64,000 nucleotides of DNA from Campylorhamphus procurvoides. Taxonomy: Eukaryota; Chordata; Aves; Passeriformes; Dendrocolaptidae. A model generated the notes under the pieces. That model was not told where the DNA came from and did not search any database. It was given only the letters and a program-made list of their open reading frames with translations. The stretch is from contig WBMV01008221.1 of assembly GCA_013396655.1 (NCBI GenBank), positions 805,905-869,904 on the forward strand, in the 5' to 3' direction. Position 1 is the first letter of the stretch; every line of letters begins with the position of its first letter. A program made the translations under genes and the position numbers. Below, in pieces: positions 47,796 to 59,500 of the stretch.

Positions 47796-50700
47796 CACCT
47801 GACAGATTTGATAAATGAGCTGATAGGAGGCTACAACCGTGGTCAAAAACACACCTAGTAGTAGTTTCTTTCAAAGAAGTGTAAAAGCATCTGAGATATT
47901 TGAACTGCTGAGGACCCTTGCATTCTTCTGTTATTTCAAGGGATTTTTATGAGATAGTATTTGCTGATGTTTTTCTCAAAAACACAGAAACTTATTTTAT
48001 TTTACATAATTCAATTATTTCCTTCTATCCAATAAAATAAGCTCATTCAAATAAAATCAGAATTACTTCCCTCTTTTGGCTAGGGTACAGCATCTTTTGT
48101 ACCCAGCTAAGCAATCTTCACAGTGCTTGGCAATAATCCTGCTTAGAAGGGCAGGATTTAGAACAGATGCAGACTTCTCCATGTTGGGGTGCTACCAAGT
48201 TCTCTGTTGATTAGTAGGGTGCATAATTGGGTATGACAGAATATAGATTTCTGGCAGAAAATAATTTCTAATGGGAGAAGCCACTTGCTGAGGACACCCA
48301 CTTCAATTAAAGGTAGACCAAGAATCTAAGTTAGGATTTTAACCCTGCGACTTCTCCCAGACCCACTATTTTTGCTTTTAAGAGCTGGGACCCAGTGTCT
48401 GGTTGTGTCATTAACAGTTAAACAACCATGAAAATAAAACCTATACTTAGAAGCAGAAACAAGGGTTCACCTGAAAATAGTTTGCTGAATGTGTCTTGCA
48501 CGTAGGAATAACCTTTGATCACAGAATACTATATAAATATTATGCAAACACTGTATATTGTGATACATGCCAATTTCTAGCTAAGTGAAAGATCTCAAAA
48601 ACATTTAATCTGTAAACTAATCATTGCTGTGGGTGTAGTTACCCTCTTTGTGTGCAGAGGGTCAGCCCTCTGTGGGCCTCTATGCATATGGTCCTTGTAT
48701 GTGCCTCCAATTTGAAATGGAAGGAGTGGAAAACCAAATTGACTGATCACATTAGTCTGAGAAGATAAGGGTCTGTTTAGATGCCGTGATAGGATGCCTA
48801 TTGCAAAGCCCACTGAAGTCACACAGAGCCTTCCTATTGTTTTACATTCTACCTGTATTTTACTTAAAACTGATCTCAAATCAACAAGTCTTTTGTGTTT
48901 TAGTACCATCATCTGCTTATTTCTAATTAGACACCATGTTCACCTCACTCTAAAGCAATGAAAGGGTGAAGCAGTCTGTGTGACAGAAGACACAGGGATA
49001 CGAGGTTGCCACATACCAGATACAAGTCCCTGTTTTGGCATGTGTTTATCTCCTTGCAATCAGCAATAATCCTTCCATGCTTAAAGTAAGGTATGTGCTC
49101 AAGTGCTCTGTTTGATTAAAGCCTGACTGATTGGGCAGGGCTTTTGATTTTGGTCTCTTCTTTTGAAAGAAAAAAGAATGAAAACAGAGATCAGTCCTGG
49201 ACAGTCCTATTTACAGCGCCGTGTATGGCACTCTTGGTGCTCCACAGGAACCATCCCACGCCTGATGAGAGGTCTGTGCCTGGCCAAGCAGCTCTGCACA
49301 CACAGGGTTTGCATGTCCTGACAGACCCAGCAGCTGGGACATGGTGGTTGAGCACCAGTGACTCCCAGTAGCTGGTGGGAAGGACAGAGGCTGGTGCTGC
49401 CACCAGGGTCACTCCTGAGGACACAGCAGCCATCCCAGGGTCTGGGGCTTGGCACTGAGCCGGCTCCTGGGAAGGCGTGTGGGATCCCACACAAAACACA
49501 GCAGTGGGGAAATGGCCAAGCAGGATGGTGAGGGACCTCAGCAGTGCTTGGCACTGCCGGCTCTCTCCTGTGTTCCTGGAGTTTCCCACAAGAGCACCGC
49601 CAAAATTCCCATAGCCCATGCTTTCCTTTACACCACATCCATCTCTCCTGGGTGGCTGGGAATGCCCTATAAAGGTTACAGATCCAAATGAGACACCAGG
49701 GAGGAGTGCAAGGACAAAGAGTTATGCAGCTTATATATCGCCCACTTACAGAAAACTTCTGGAGTTTTCCCACAATGTCTGTATCAACTTTTTCTTGCAC
49801 AACAGGTTTCACTCTGAGTCTTTTCCAAAGTGCTGGACTATGATCACAGACCAGACTCACATCTAAAATGCAGCTTTTCATAGAGTTAAAAGTGTCAGCT
49901 GCTTAACACTACACAGCAACAGTACAGACTAAGATGTGAAACATATAGAGCTGGAACTACAGGGGAATTTCAGGCATAAAACGTAATTGTTCAGACTGGA
50001 GTTTGGCCAACACACCAGGATTCACACCCCTGTCTTGCAAAAATAATGCAATGAGGTGTGTGAACTGCAAATAATCATGACCTCAAATTTATGACTTACA
50101 GGCATCTTAGCATGGTGTTTCCAGCAATACTGTCTTCTCCCAGCACCATACTGGGACATTTGTTCTGTGTTGACTCAAAGAGGAGAATATTGCCCACTGA
50201 TTTACCAGCACTGTTCACGAAGTGTGATGGGTCTCTTTAGAGGTCCCTTACTCAAATAATGATGCCTCACAGCTTGTGAGACTTAACAACATCACAGCAT
50301 TAATTGGCATAACTGCAACTGCAGCATGAAGACTCTGTACTTTCCAAAATGTTTTTTTTAAGATACTATTTTAACTTAAGCTTTTAATCAGCAATGCCAT
50401 ATATTTTTATTGTACTGTTGAACATCACAATAGTAAACGGAGATAATAATTTTTAGAAAGCATATGAAAAGTGATACAGTAAACTATTTAATTCTTTATT
50501 ACATCTACATAGAAATTTGTGTCCTAAAAAAAAAAAAATAAATCTTAACTTGCTGCCATGATTCTCTTCATATTGAAAAAGATTTTATGGTACCACAGGT
50601 CTAACATCAGCCATCAAAATGTTTTCAAAAAAAATTCACATCTGTTCTGTGAGAAATATTTCAAGGAAATATTTACTGTCCTTAAGGAATGAGAAAAGAA

Positions 50701-51898
50701 AAATTTAGGAAATTGAAGAATCAAATTATACCATGACAGAAAAAAACCACTTCTCTCAGAAAATCTTTAGGAAACCACTAGTAGAGAATATGTGTTGGTC
50801 CTCCCAAGAGAAGACAGAGGTTCTTGTTCCTCCCCCAGTACATCCTGGAGCAACTTGTCCCATCAGAAAGCAACCAGGCAAACACAGGATACACTCAGGG
50901 TAGTAAAGGCTGGCCCAGACCCTTGGGCTGCTTTGGCTCTGGAGCTGGCACAGTTCACCCAACACAAAGAGCTCCTACAGTAACACAAGCTGGCATTACA
51001 CTCTTATTTTGATGTACTTTTGGGGGTTAAATAAACCAAACAAGGCAGTTACAACTAAAAAAAATCTTTCAGTTGTATTCTTTGCACAGATTTTGGCATC
51101 TGGCCAATACATTAAAATACGTATTTTTAAAGACAACAAAATGTTGCAGCTCAATGACCTGTGAAACAGTGGGAATATGAAGAACAGTGAGGATTAAACC
51201 ACTTTAAATCCTTCTAACTAATACACTGTACTGGGAGAAAAGACAAGTGGGTACATTTACACCAAGTTCTGTCCTCATTTTTAAGTGATTCCTTAACATG
51301 TACAGACTCCAACATATCGGATAGTTATTTTTGATCTGTACTGCATTTTAAACACAACAGTTTTTAAAGGCATCTGATTAACTCAGTGTTACAACTGACA
51401 GAAAAGTGACAAGGTCCAGCAGAAACAGATGTTCCCTGCAAGTTGCTTCTTCCATCCCACGTGTCTTTTAAGCAACATTCAGATTCCATTTGGCACTTCT
51501 CCCAATATTTTTTCCCCATCTTTAATGCAATTGTAAGAATATTTGACGCTTATCTCACTGCTGTAAATTTAATAGCAATATTAAAGAATATCACTCACGT
51601 TAAATCTAAGAAAGTGGGACCATGGTAATGTACATAGTTTTATGCTAATCCCTTACCAGTACTCTTGTGTGCTCTCTTTTGCTTGAATTAATACTGTGCT
51701 CAAAGTAGATTAGTCTGTGCAAACCTCCCATGCCTGCTGCACTCTGCTAGAGGTTTCTGCCCTGAATGTGGACCAGCACAGCCTGCAGCAACACTGTGCT
51801 GCCCTGGGCAGGTTGCAGTCTTAGAGACAGAAGGTATTTCAGTGGCAGGTGGAAACTGGGCCAATGGTTCATACCTACACACCTAACTGTATTAACTC
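47796..51898. other. Non-coding stretch with a GC-rich patch
   Basis: A GC-rich patch at 49240-49650 carries frames of 224 and 142 codons on the minus strand and of 75 to 80 codons on plus. These overlap in different registers, are Cys/Trp/Pro/His-rich and match nothing. The A-rich run at 50527-50541 and copy 3 of the ancient repeat (49068) also lie here. Confidence 0.55.
49068..49125. repeat. Fragment of an ancient amniote interspersed repeat (copy 3)
   Basis: CCATGCTTAAAGTAAGGTAT followed by GTGCTCAAGTGCTCTGTTTG closely follows the remembered ATGCTTAAAGTTAAGCATGT / GCTTAAGTGCTTTGCTGG edge of the repeat family. This is the clearest of the three copies. Confidence 0.5.
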
Positions 51899-52441
51899 TG
51901 TCCTGGTTTTGACTGGGGAAGAGTTAATTTTCTTATTGGTAGTTATTATATCAGGATTTAGGATGAAAATAATGATGGTAACACACTGATGCTGCGTTAT
52001 TGCTGAGCAGCTCATGCTGCCCTGCCAGCAAGGAGGCTCAGGGCACAGGAAGCTGGGCGGGGACACAGATCCCAAATGGCCAAAAGGATATCCCAAACCA
52101 CACGGCCTCATGCTCACCATGTAAACTGGGAGGAAAGCTGTTTGAGGTCTGCTGCTCAGGAACAGCCTGGGCATCCCTTGGTGGGTGATGAGCAACTGGT
52201 TTTCATTTGCATCGCTTGCTTTTCCTGGGTTTTATTTCGCTCTCTTTTTTATTTTCCTTTTAATTATAATTGATTATGATTATTATAATTATTATTTTTT
52301 AATTTCAATTATTAAACTGTTTTCACCTCAATACATATGTTTTCTTACTTTTACGCTTCTGATTCTCTCACTCATCCCACCAAGGGCAGTGAGTGAGCAC
52401 CTGTGTGGGGCTTAGATGCTGTCTGGGCTTAAACTATGACA
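51899..52441 (+). mobile_element. Solo LTR of an avian endogenous retrovirus, probably ERVL-like
   Basis: The element opens with TGTCCTGGTTTTGACTGGG and closes with CTTAAACTATGACA, so it has the TG...CA ends of a retroviral LTR. In order it contains the start-proximal GAGTTAATTTTC word, a decayed TATA-like region around 52118-52130, an AT-rich stretch (52258-52310), an ATTAAA polyadenylation signal at 52311-52316 and a terminal region with a GTGAGTGAGCAC word. From memory this arrangement matches an LTR family abundant in passerine and other neoavian genomes. The family name is uncertain. No gag, pol or env sequence flanks it, so it is a solo LTR left by recombination. Compared with the remembered family layout, the part before the CCAGCAAGGAGG word (about 51985-52015) seems shortened. 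CpGs expected near the 3' end have mostly become TpG or CpA, which suggests an old insertion. No clean 5-base target duplication remains (aactc before, accta after). Confidence 0.85.
52311..52316 (+). terminator. ATTAAA polyadenylation signal inside the solo LTR
   Basis: ATTAAA follows the AT-rich tract of the LTR. This is the usual place of the R-region polyadenylation signal in this type of LTR. Whether it still ends any transcript is unknown. Confidence 0.45.
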
Positions 52442-55400
52442 ACCTAGAAACATGAGTCACTGTGAACCAAAATGCATGTCATTTATTATATTAGCACACA
52501 AAGGTATCAGTATATTGTAGAGGAACCCCAAACAAATGTCTGTTGGTAGTACACTATGGAAAAGAAAAAGAAATCGGATATAAAGTTCCCAACCACATCA
52601 TCATATCTGCTCAATGTGAAAAGCTTTAAAAACAAAAAAAAGGGAATATATGCATGTATATATATTATACAGTTTAATAACTCTGCTGTAACTACAAATT
52701 AATTCAAATCTTGTACTTGCATTAAAAATGAACTCTATCTATTTTATGTTGATCATTAACTAAGAATATTTCACACTAGAGATTTGTCATATTAAGGAGA
52801 ATTGAAACCACTTATATCAATTAATTGTATTATACATAATCTTTACATAGATAATCAAAAATAATTTAGATTCTATATTAAGGAAATATTAAATACGAAT
52901 TCTGCAAGGAGTCATGACCCAAAGTCCTGCCTAAATAATATTTTGGGATGAAGAAAGGAATGACAGAAAAGAAGTGTAAATCAAAAGCTGATTGTGAGAA
53001 TTTTTCAGTAATATTTCTACATTGAAAAATGCAGTGTAACAACAGAGAAATGTCTCATGCACACAGGTCAGCATTGTTAGGGCCAGTGCCTCTGAGAAGG
53101 GAGGGAGAAGGAGGAGTTACAGCCTGGTGGTAGCACCAAGTGCAAGAAATAGGAGGTCCTAAATCCAGCAGGATGAGGACCTGAAACTAGTTGTCCTGCT
53201 TGCCAGGCAGTCTTGTTTTGGACTTTCCTCACTCCATTCCTCCTTTTTAATGTAATACTAATACTATTATTAATAATAGCAGCCGCAACAATCAAAAATA
53301 ATAATATCAGCTTTTATTTTTTATTATTAAAAATCTTCAAGACCTTGAAGCCATGGTATTTCTCAGTCATCCTCATTTCTCAAGGATAAATTAATCCCAC
53401 TAACCTATAAAAATAGTCTGAGTTAAAAAAATCTGAACTCTTCTAGAGAGTATCATATCAAGCAGTCCAGAGGCATGATGTTCATGCAATTAAGAATCTT
53501 CTGAGTAGCTTCAGAAAAATGCCCACTACCAGTGCAAATGCCTACCAGACAATCAATGCCAAAAAGCTTTGTGCGTACTGAACAGAGTTTCATCTCTGTA
53601 CAGTACCTGGCAAGCACCTGAAAGCAGCAGGAGAAAATTCTGCGATGGGAGGGGAGAGCAGCCTCAGGGTGCTTCCCTTGGGGGCCAGAGCACCCCAAGA
53701 TGTGGCTTAGAAACCACCAGGAGTACAGAAAAAAACCTAACAATCCAGAACATGCTGTGCCATCACCAGTGGTTCTGCATCAGTGCAGCATTCCTTGCAC
53801 GGGAAAAAGAAATAAATACTTATTCGATAATTGCTTACCTCTTCAATAAACCCAGCTTTGAACATGGTTAACAAAAGGGAACCTAAATCAACTGGGCACA
53901 CATTTTGTTGTGAATTATTCATTTAGGGGCTGTACCACCACAGATGAACTGAAACAGTCGCATAAGACAACACCAGCAGTATCATTTAGAGGACACAGAC
54001 TTTTCCCAGCCGGAGAAGGCAGAACCTGCTCAGCACAAGACATCACTGATGCACAACCTCGCCATTACCATGTCTGCCTTAACACACCATTAACATTTCG
54101 TATGTAACTGTCATGATGTTTCCACAAAAATATGTATCTCCTGCATGTCAAAATCCAGAGTTTTAAGCTTGCTTATCTCTCCTCAGAGGAACAAACAAAC
54201 AGTAAGCCTCTGGCTCAGCAGCCTCCATGGGAGCGTGTCCATTATCATGTCTTGGCACAGTGCAATGCCTGGCATTCTTCACAGAACCTGCAGATAGCCC
54301 AGATACTTCTTGGAAAGAGATTTCAATACAAACCTCTCCAGGATGTTATTGGAGACCTGCTCAATTCTGGCTATAACCTTGAAATAACTAATAAAAGGTT
54401 GTTGATGTGCTACTACCATATTTAAAAGCAGCAAGTGTACATGCTATAGATCAAATTTCAATGAGGTTATAATCTTTTCCAAAAAGAAATATAAACTTAG
54501 CTGAGCATTCTGGTTTTTTTTGTGAGTTCCACAATCACCAAGAGTCCACAAAGAGAATTCCTAAAGACAAAATAAATTACTTTACCTCTGAATAATTGTG
54601 TGCATCGGTGCCATATCATCCTCACATCTGTCATTACCCCATGCCTTTTTCACACAGGACAAATTAAAGATAGGGGAAGCTTCAGAAGTCCCAAAACCTC
54701 ATGGATGTCAGGACCTCATGTGCTGCCAGAGAGATGTCTCAGCATGTTACAAATGCAGTTTGAAAATTCTGGGTTTGGAAATGGGCTGTTTAGCTCTCAG
54801 GTGATGCAGAGAATCCATTAATTAACAAGTGACATGAGACATACCCATCTCTTCACTTCACCATCCCACCGGGAAGCAAGAGGAGTGCTGAGCATCCCCC
54901 AGAGCACAGAGGCAGCCCCTGGGGCTGGGCAATGAGGCTGCAGCTCCCCTCGCTGCGGTGCAGCTCCCACCTTTCAGGGGAGATGAGACTTCATCAGCTT
55001 TTACTTCTGCCAGAGTCAGCTGAAGGCTTTTCCCACAGTCTGAAGTGCAGAAAAGAAAGGGAAGGCTGCTTGTTACACTACCATAAACAAAGGCATCAAA
55101 GACAGAGCGTATTAAACAGAAATTTCTCTTCATTGAACAAAGTTACAGACAATTTAATACAAAATTTCAGTAGCCATTCTGGTACAATTTTTAATGCAGC
55201 TGGTACTGTACCTTATGATCAAACCCAAAAACCAGCAGACCACAAATGAGAGTATTTGCAAAGCCTGAAACAAAGATCAGCCTTAAACTCCCAAACATTC
55301 TGGAAAAAGTCCTTTCCAAGCTTTTCTATCTGGTAAGCATCCCTAGCACTGCCTGTCCAAGAGCAGGTAGTGTGACTAACCTGTCACAGAGTCACAGAGC

Positions 55401-55799
55401 CCAAACTTGAGTGGTGTTAAACACCGGCTCTCTCACCCATACTCCTTCCAGCCAGATTTGGGGAGGGTCCAGTGACAAGCACAGTGGAAATGGCTGTATC
55501 TCACCAACGGGGAATGCATCCCCTTATCTCCAGATACAGCAACTTTAACAAAACATTTCCTCCAATTTCACAGTGCAAGTTTTGTTTCAGTAAAATTAAA
55601 AATTACAAATTCCCACCACACAGCCGAGCACTGCTGAGCCATCCAACTCAGCACGGGCTCCAGCCTTCAGTCTTCTCCCTTCCCTTCAATTTCTTTGCTC
55701 GAGGCAGATGAATAAAATTAGAAACATACACATGATCTTCATTCAAACAGTTTCTTGTTTACCCTCTGCCACCTACTTTGTCTACAGCTTTCTTTCAAG
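52442..55799. other. Non-coding stretch after the LTR
   Basis: AT-rich sequence with a short alternating TA/TGCA patch at 52647-52670 and an AATA-rich patch at 53255-53335. Frames of 60 to 105 codons are unrecognised. Confidence 0.6.
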
Positions 55800-56170
55800 G
55801 AAATCATACAATTACTCTTTCCCACCCACTCTACATTTTAAGTGACATTTGATTAACAAATAAACTAACCCTTAATAAGAAAACTATTGTCTAAATAAGC
55901 ACTAATGCTTTAAATTAAGTACTTTAAATACACCTAATTATGTATTTATTTAATCAGGATTAACACGACATGCATTGTATGCTAACTAAACACAAAATTA
56001 GATTACTTAAAAGGTATTGAGGTTTAAGAATTATATAGAAATATTTGCTATAAGCTGGTACACATGATAATTTTTATTTACTTTAAATAGCACTAATGAA
56101 ATAAATGCTTAAGTCCAGTGATATCACTTATACTTGCTTTGTGAATAAATATACCTAAACACATTTAACC
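55800..56170. promoter_or_regulatory. CNE-like AT-rich block
   Basis: Very AT-rich but almost free of simple runs. Homeodomain/forkhead-like words follow closely: TTTGATTAACAAATAAAC, ACACCTAATTATGTATTTAT and AATCAGGATTAACACGACAT (with the single CpG at 55966). Confidence 0.35.
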
Positions 56171-56311
56171 TGGAAATATCAAGCTGGCTTCCCCCATCCC
56201 ACATCTTACCTCTGAGCCTCACTACCTTATTTCCTCTGGAATTTGGGAATTTATGGTCTGCAGAAAAAGTGAGCATCTTGAAATCAGTTTCCATTCAAAT
56301 TCAGATCAATA

Positions 56312-56376
56312 TTTTTTTCCCCTTTTTCTTCCCCCCTTCTCCCCCACCTCTTTTTCCTCCCCCTTCTCTCTTCCCT
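56312..56376 (+). repeat. 65-base polypyrimidine tract
   Basis: All T and C except one A at 56346. Long pyrimidine mirror-like tracts can form triplex (H-) DNA. This one runs into CTGAACTTTTCACAG, so on the plus strand it also forms a textbook-strength splice-acceptor context. See the open frame that follows at 56390. Confidence 0.95.
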
Positions 56377-56389
56377 GAACTTTTCACAG

Positions 56390-56686
56390 ACCAGAAATTC
56401 ATCAGAGCTGCCCAGGACTATGCCTGCTGGAAGCCTGGGGGTCTGTCTGGGAATTCTCCTTGTGTTTGGGGACAGGATCTTCCAGTGCAGATGTAAATCC
56501 AGAAAGCCGAGGCCTGGGATGCAGGGCAGGCTCTCTGGTGTGGCTACCTTCGAGCTGCGAGTGCTGGCAGGCAGCCACGGAGCCACGCAGGTGACCTGGC
56601 AGGGAACCAGACAGATTTACAATGAAAATCTGCTTAGCAGGCTAGGTTCTCTGGGAAGATTCATTGAAAGCCAGATGTTTTTGTGA
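56390..56686 (+). other. Open frame directly after a strong acceptor-like tract, unidentified
   Basis: After TTTTCACAG (ending 56389), the frame starting ACC AGA AAT stays open for 98 codons to TGA at 56684-56686, with an in-frame ATG at 56420. The translation from that ATG starts MPAGSLGVCLGILLVFGD and has one short hydrophobic run. It matches no family I know. The DNA is GC-richer than its surroundings and other frames are open too, so chance is plausible. A non-coding RNA exon would explain the acceptor equally well. Confidence 0.15.
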
Positions 56687-57339
56687 AATGTTTTGCTTTT
56701 GACGAATCGGCATTTTCTGATGGAAAAAAAAACTTTCTCCCTGAAAACTTCCTCTGAGCTCTGCCAGCAGCTGCCTCTGGCAAGAGGAGCCAGCAATGAC
56801 ATGGCAGGCCTGGGGACGGTGTCCCAGGTCCTCCCAGCTCCTGATCCCCTCCCTCACACCAGGTCTGATCACCAGAGCTGAGCTTCCAGGACGGATCCTG
56901 CTGTTCTCCACTGCAGAGTGCCAACTATTGGGAGCTGGCACAGCCATCCCCAGTGCTCTCCTACCTCTAGCACCAGTGCCCAGACACAAGTACTGGTCTC
57001 ACATCAAGCAGAGCAGCAACAAACACTACAATATCTCAGAAGCCCTCTCTCCTTGAAACAGCCCCAGTACAGACCATCAGCAGGCTGGCAATTCCCTAGG
57101 GATGGGTGTTCCCCAGTATCAGCATCACTCCCACCCTCCTCCTCATCCCCCAGTGCAGGAGTTCAGGGGTGGTGGCACAGGAACCCATCAAGGAGCTGCT
57201 GGAGGGGTGTCCCTGCCTGCCTCAGGCTGTGCCCCAGGCACCCAGCAAACCCAGCACACCCACGGGTGCCAGTGGCAGCACACCAGGAACCTGACGAGCT
57301 TTAACTTCCAGCCCTTCCTGCCACCTTCTGCTGTCTGCT
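56687..57339. other. GC-richer patch
   Basis: Frames in several registers on both strands reach 131 codons (57222-57617, minus) and are Pro/Ser/Cys/His-rich, as expected from composition. No domain is recognised. Confidence 0.5.
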
Positions 57340-57640
57340 GACTGCCGACACGAGCAGCAAAAGGCAGCCGGCGCTTGACAGCTGAACACAGCTCCAATGG
57401 ATAACGGCTTGTGTCTAACAAAGCCATTCCTAATAAAAGAAATAGGCATAAAAGCGGAGAAAAGGACTGTGCTGCACACAGGGCTTGGGGAGTGACTAAG
57501 CGGTGGCACTTCTTTCATACCATGAGTTATCTGGAAGTGGCACTGAAGGCGAGCACATGAAAAGTGCTGATGAATACCCTGCTTAAAGACTTCTTTTTCT
57601 GAGGCAAGAAATGCCATATGTCTTTCTCTCAGCAGCAGAC
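57340..57640. promoter_or_regulatory. CpG-rich CNE-like block
   Basis: I count eight CpGs between 57346 and 57551 (57346, 57351, 57369, 57372, 57415, 57455, 57501, 57550). CAGCCGGCGCTTGACAGCTG combines a CpG core with a MEIS/TGIF-type TGACAGCT site, and CTCCAATGGATAACGGC with TTCCTAATAAAAGAAATAGG follow. The GC patch to its left (56400-57300) has CpGs too, but this block is less GC-rich and more motif-dense. Confidence 0.42.
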
Positions 57641-58179
57641 CAGACCCACTACTTTATTTGTGGTGCTACAGTAAATGGTATACATTAAATAGTCACTACG
57701 TCTTCAGAAACTTCACCTCCAATATTATTTTAAAGGTGTTTCAGCTGCAAAAAGCAATGTCATTTGATTTTCCAGACATAGTTATCTTTCAAATCAAAGG
57801 TTTTATTTTTCAATACACAAAGATTAAAAAAAACCCGCTCGAATCCATCACATTCAGAACATCTGTCCATCCCAAAGTTTTAAAACTTTAACACATACTT
57901 CGACTGTAAATATGGTAGAATATCCAAATAACTGTGTGTCAAATATGACACTTCCCTGTGCTAGTGAAACCCAGATGAAATTCATCAACTTCAGTAGATT
58001 GCAGATTTAGAGTTCTGTAAATAAGGAAAAAAATTGGCCCTGTGCTTTAATTAACATTTTAAATCAAATCTGCATTTGAAAATGTGCCAAAATTGGAAGA
58101 GATCATAAATAACCTTGGTCTGCAATATTAGACTAGAACATACTTGTGCCTTCTTTGCTTTAAAAAAAAAAAATGTGGT

Positions 58180-58640
58180 TTTTATCGAACGATAATTACG
58201 GTGGTGCTTGAAATGATCCCCCTTAAATTCTTTGGGAAGGTTAAATGACTGCTGAATATTAATATTCTCCCTTTAGTCGGGGATTCGAAACAATTCCCAA
58301 CAAAACATTGGGGCCAGCAGATTTGGAGGGCTATGTCATTTACAGCCGCTGTCATTATTCCGCTTACATGCTTGTTCTGCAGAGACCGTTATTTTCAGTA
58401 ATAAATAATGTTTTGAAACAAACAGGTGATTTCTGTAAGAAGAATCGACAGTATTTTTTGAAGGCAGTGGTTTCTGTAGAAACCTTTCCTCTCTTTGTCC
58501 TCTCCTATCTGCAGGGTATTGACAGCTCTGACAAGACTTTGATTATCTAGTCAGCAGGAGCCTGAGACTTGTCACTTGTCAGGTGTGAGCCGGCAGTCAC
58601 GCTGCTGATGAAACAATTGAAAGGAGATAGGCTGAGCATG
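58180..58640. promoter_or_regulatory. Best CNE-like block: nine CpGs in AT-rich sequence
   Basis: Nine CpGs occur between 58186 and 58447 although the DNA is AT-rich, far more than in ordinary flanks here. Distinct words include TTTATCGAACGATAATTACG, the 14-base palindrome GAATATTAATATTC (58254-58267), AGTCGGGGATTCGAAAC, ACAGCCGCTGTCATTATTCC and AACAGGTGATTTCTG (E-box-like). An 80-codon frame crosses it but lacks an ATG at its opening and matches nothing known. The texture fits a strongly constrained enhancer or lncRNA promoter; conservation must be tested. Confidence 0.45.
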
Positions 58641-59334
58641 AGGAGGATCAGGGTCATCAAGCCCAAAATGTACGCCTGTCTAGTAAGGGGATGGCTTACA
58701 CCCTCATTAATGACTCCAATAAGGCAGGAGAGGGAGGCAGGGAGGAGCTGGAACAGGGAAATAAAAAACACAAAGGTTGGGGGTGGTGGAGAAACTCCAG
58801 TTGTCAACATGTGTTTCTTGCCAATGGCTCTGCAGTGACCGGAGCCCCTGCAGCCCCTGGAGAAGCCTCAGAACCACTGGCACACTGTCTCTCTGAGCCC
58901 ATCCCTCCCTGTTCTGGGTAAGGTTTAAGGGAAAGGTGCTACTCTCCTGTGCCTCTCCTCCTACGTGATGGCCACGTTTCCAAACTGAACTACCCAGCGA
59001 TGGGGGCGAAAGGCAGGGTGGCTCTCTGGTTGTATCTGTAACAGGTTGGTACCCTGTGGATTTATCCCCACTGGGAAAATTAATACAAACCCAACCACTC
59101 TTGAGTGACTGAGCTTCAATTTCTTCCAGCAATAGAAAGAAATCCCAGCTGTGATAAATGCCTGTGGTCTGTAGACTAGGAGGCCTTGGTGCTTAGGGGT
59201 GATATCTGCTACCCTTGATGAGAGCTGCTGACCCACTGCTGCTGGGACACCTGCCCAGTCATCTGCACTTGGGCCCTGGACTGCACAGCTGGGGCTTCAG
59301 GATGGGCATTGCCTAATCCAGAGGCAGGATTAAT

Positions 59335-59500
59335 CAGAGAGGGCAATATAGAACAATAGCCGTTGTCTGGCAATTGTCAGGACTTAACAAAATGCTTTGT
59401 ACAAAGACATCTGTAATCCATAACTAATATCCTGTCTGTGTATATCATACACAACCCGTGGGTCAGTTGATAGGAGCTTATCCTAAGAACATTTCACACA
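59335..59500. promoter_or_regulatory. CNE-like block with inverted SOX-type sites
   Basis: GAACAATAGCCGTTGTCTGG places an ACAAT and a TTGT core head to head around a CpG (59361), like a SOX dimer site. GGCAATTGTCAGG adds a third ATTGT core. A further CpG is at 59457. Confidence 0.35.

Noticed and set aside
49207..49881. 224-codon minus-strand open frame, the longest in the window
   Set aside because: It lies over a GC-rich patch where a 142-codon and an 80-codon frame are also open in other registers and strands. The translation is Cys/Trp/Pro/His-rich with no motif, as expected from composition. A protein search returning no hit would confirm this.
51894..52446. Five-base target duplication around the LTR (aactc / accta)
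   Set aside because: Two mismatches in five bases is no better than chance, so it was not called.
58308..58550. 80-codon frame over the best CNE-like block
   Set aside because: It opens with TTG, not ATG, and resembles no protein. The CpG pattern fits a regulatory element better than a coding exon.
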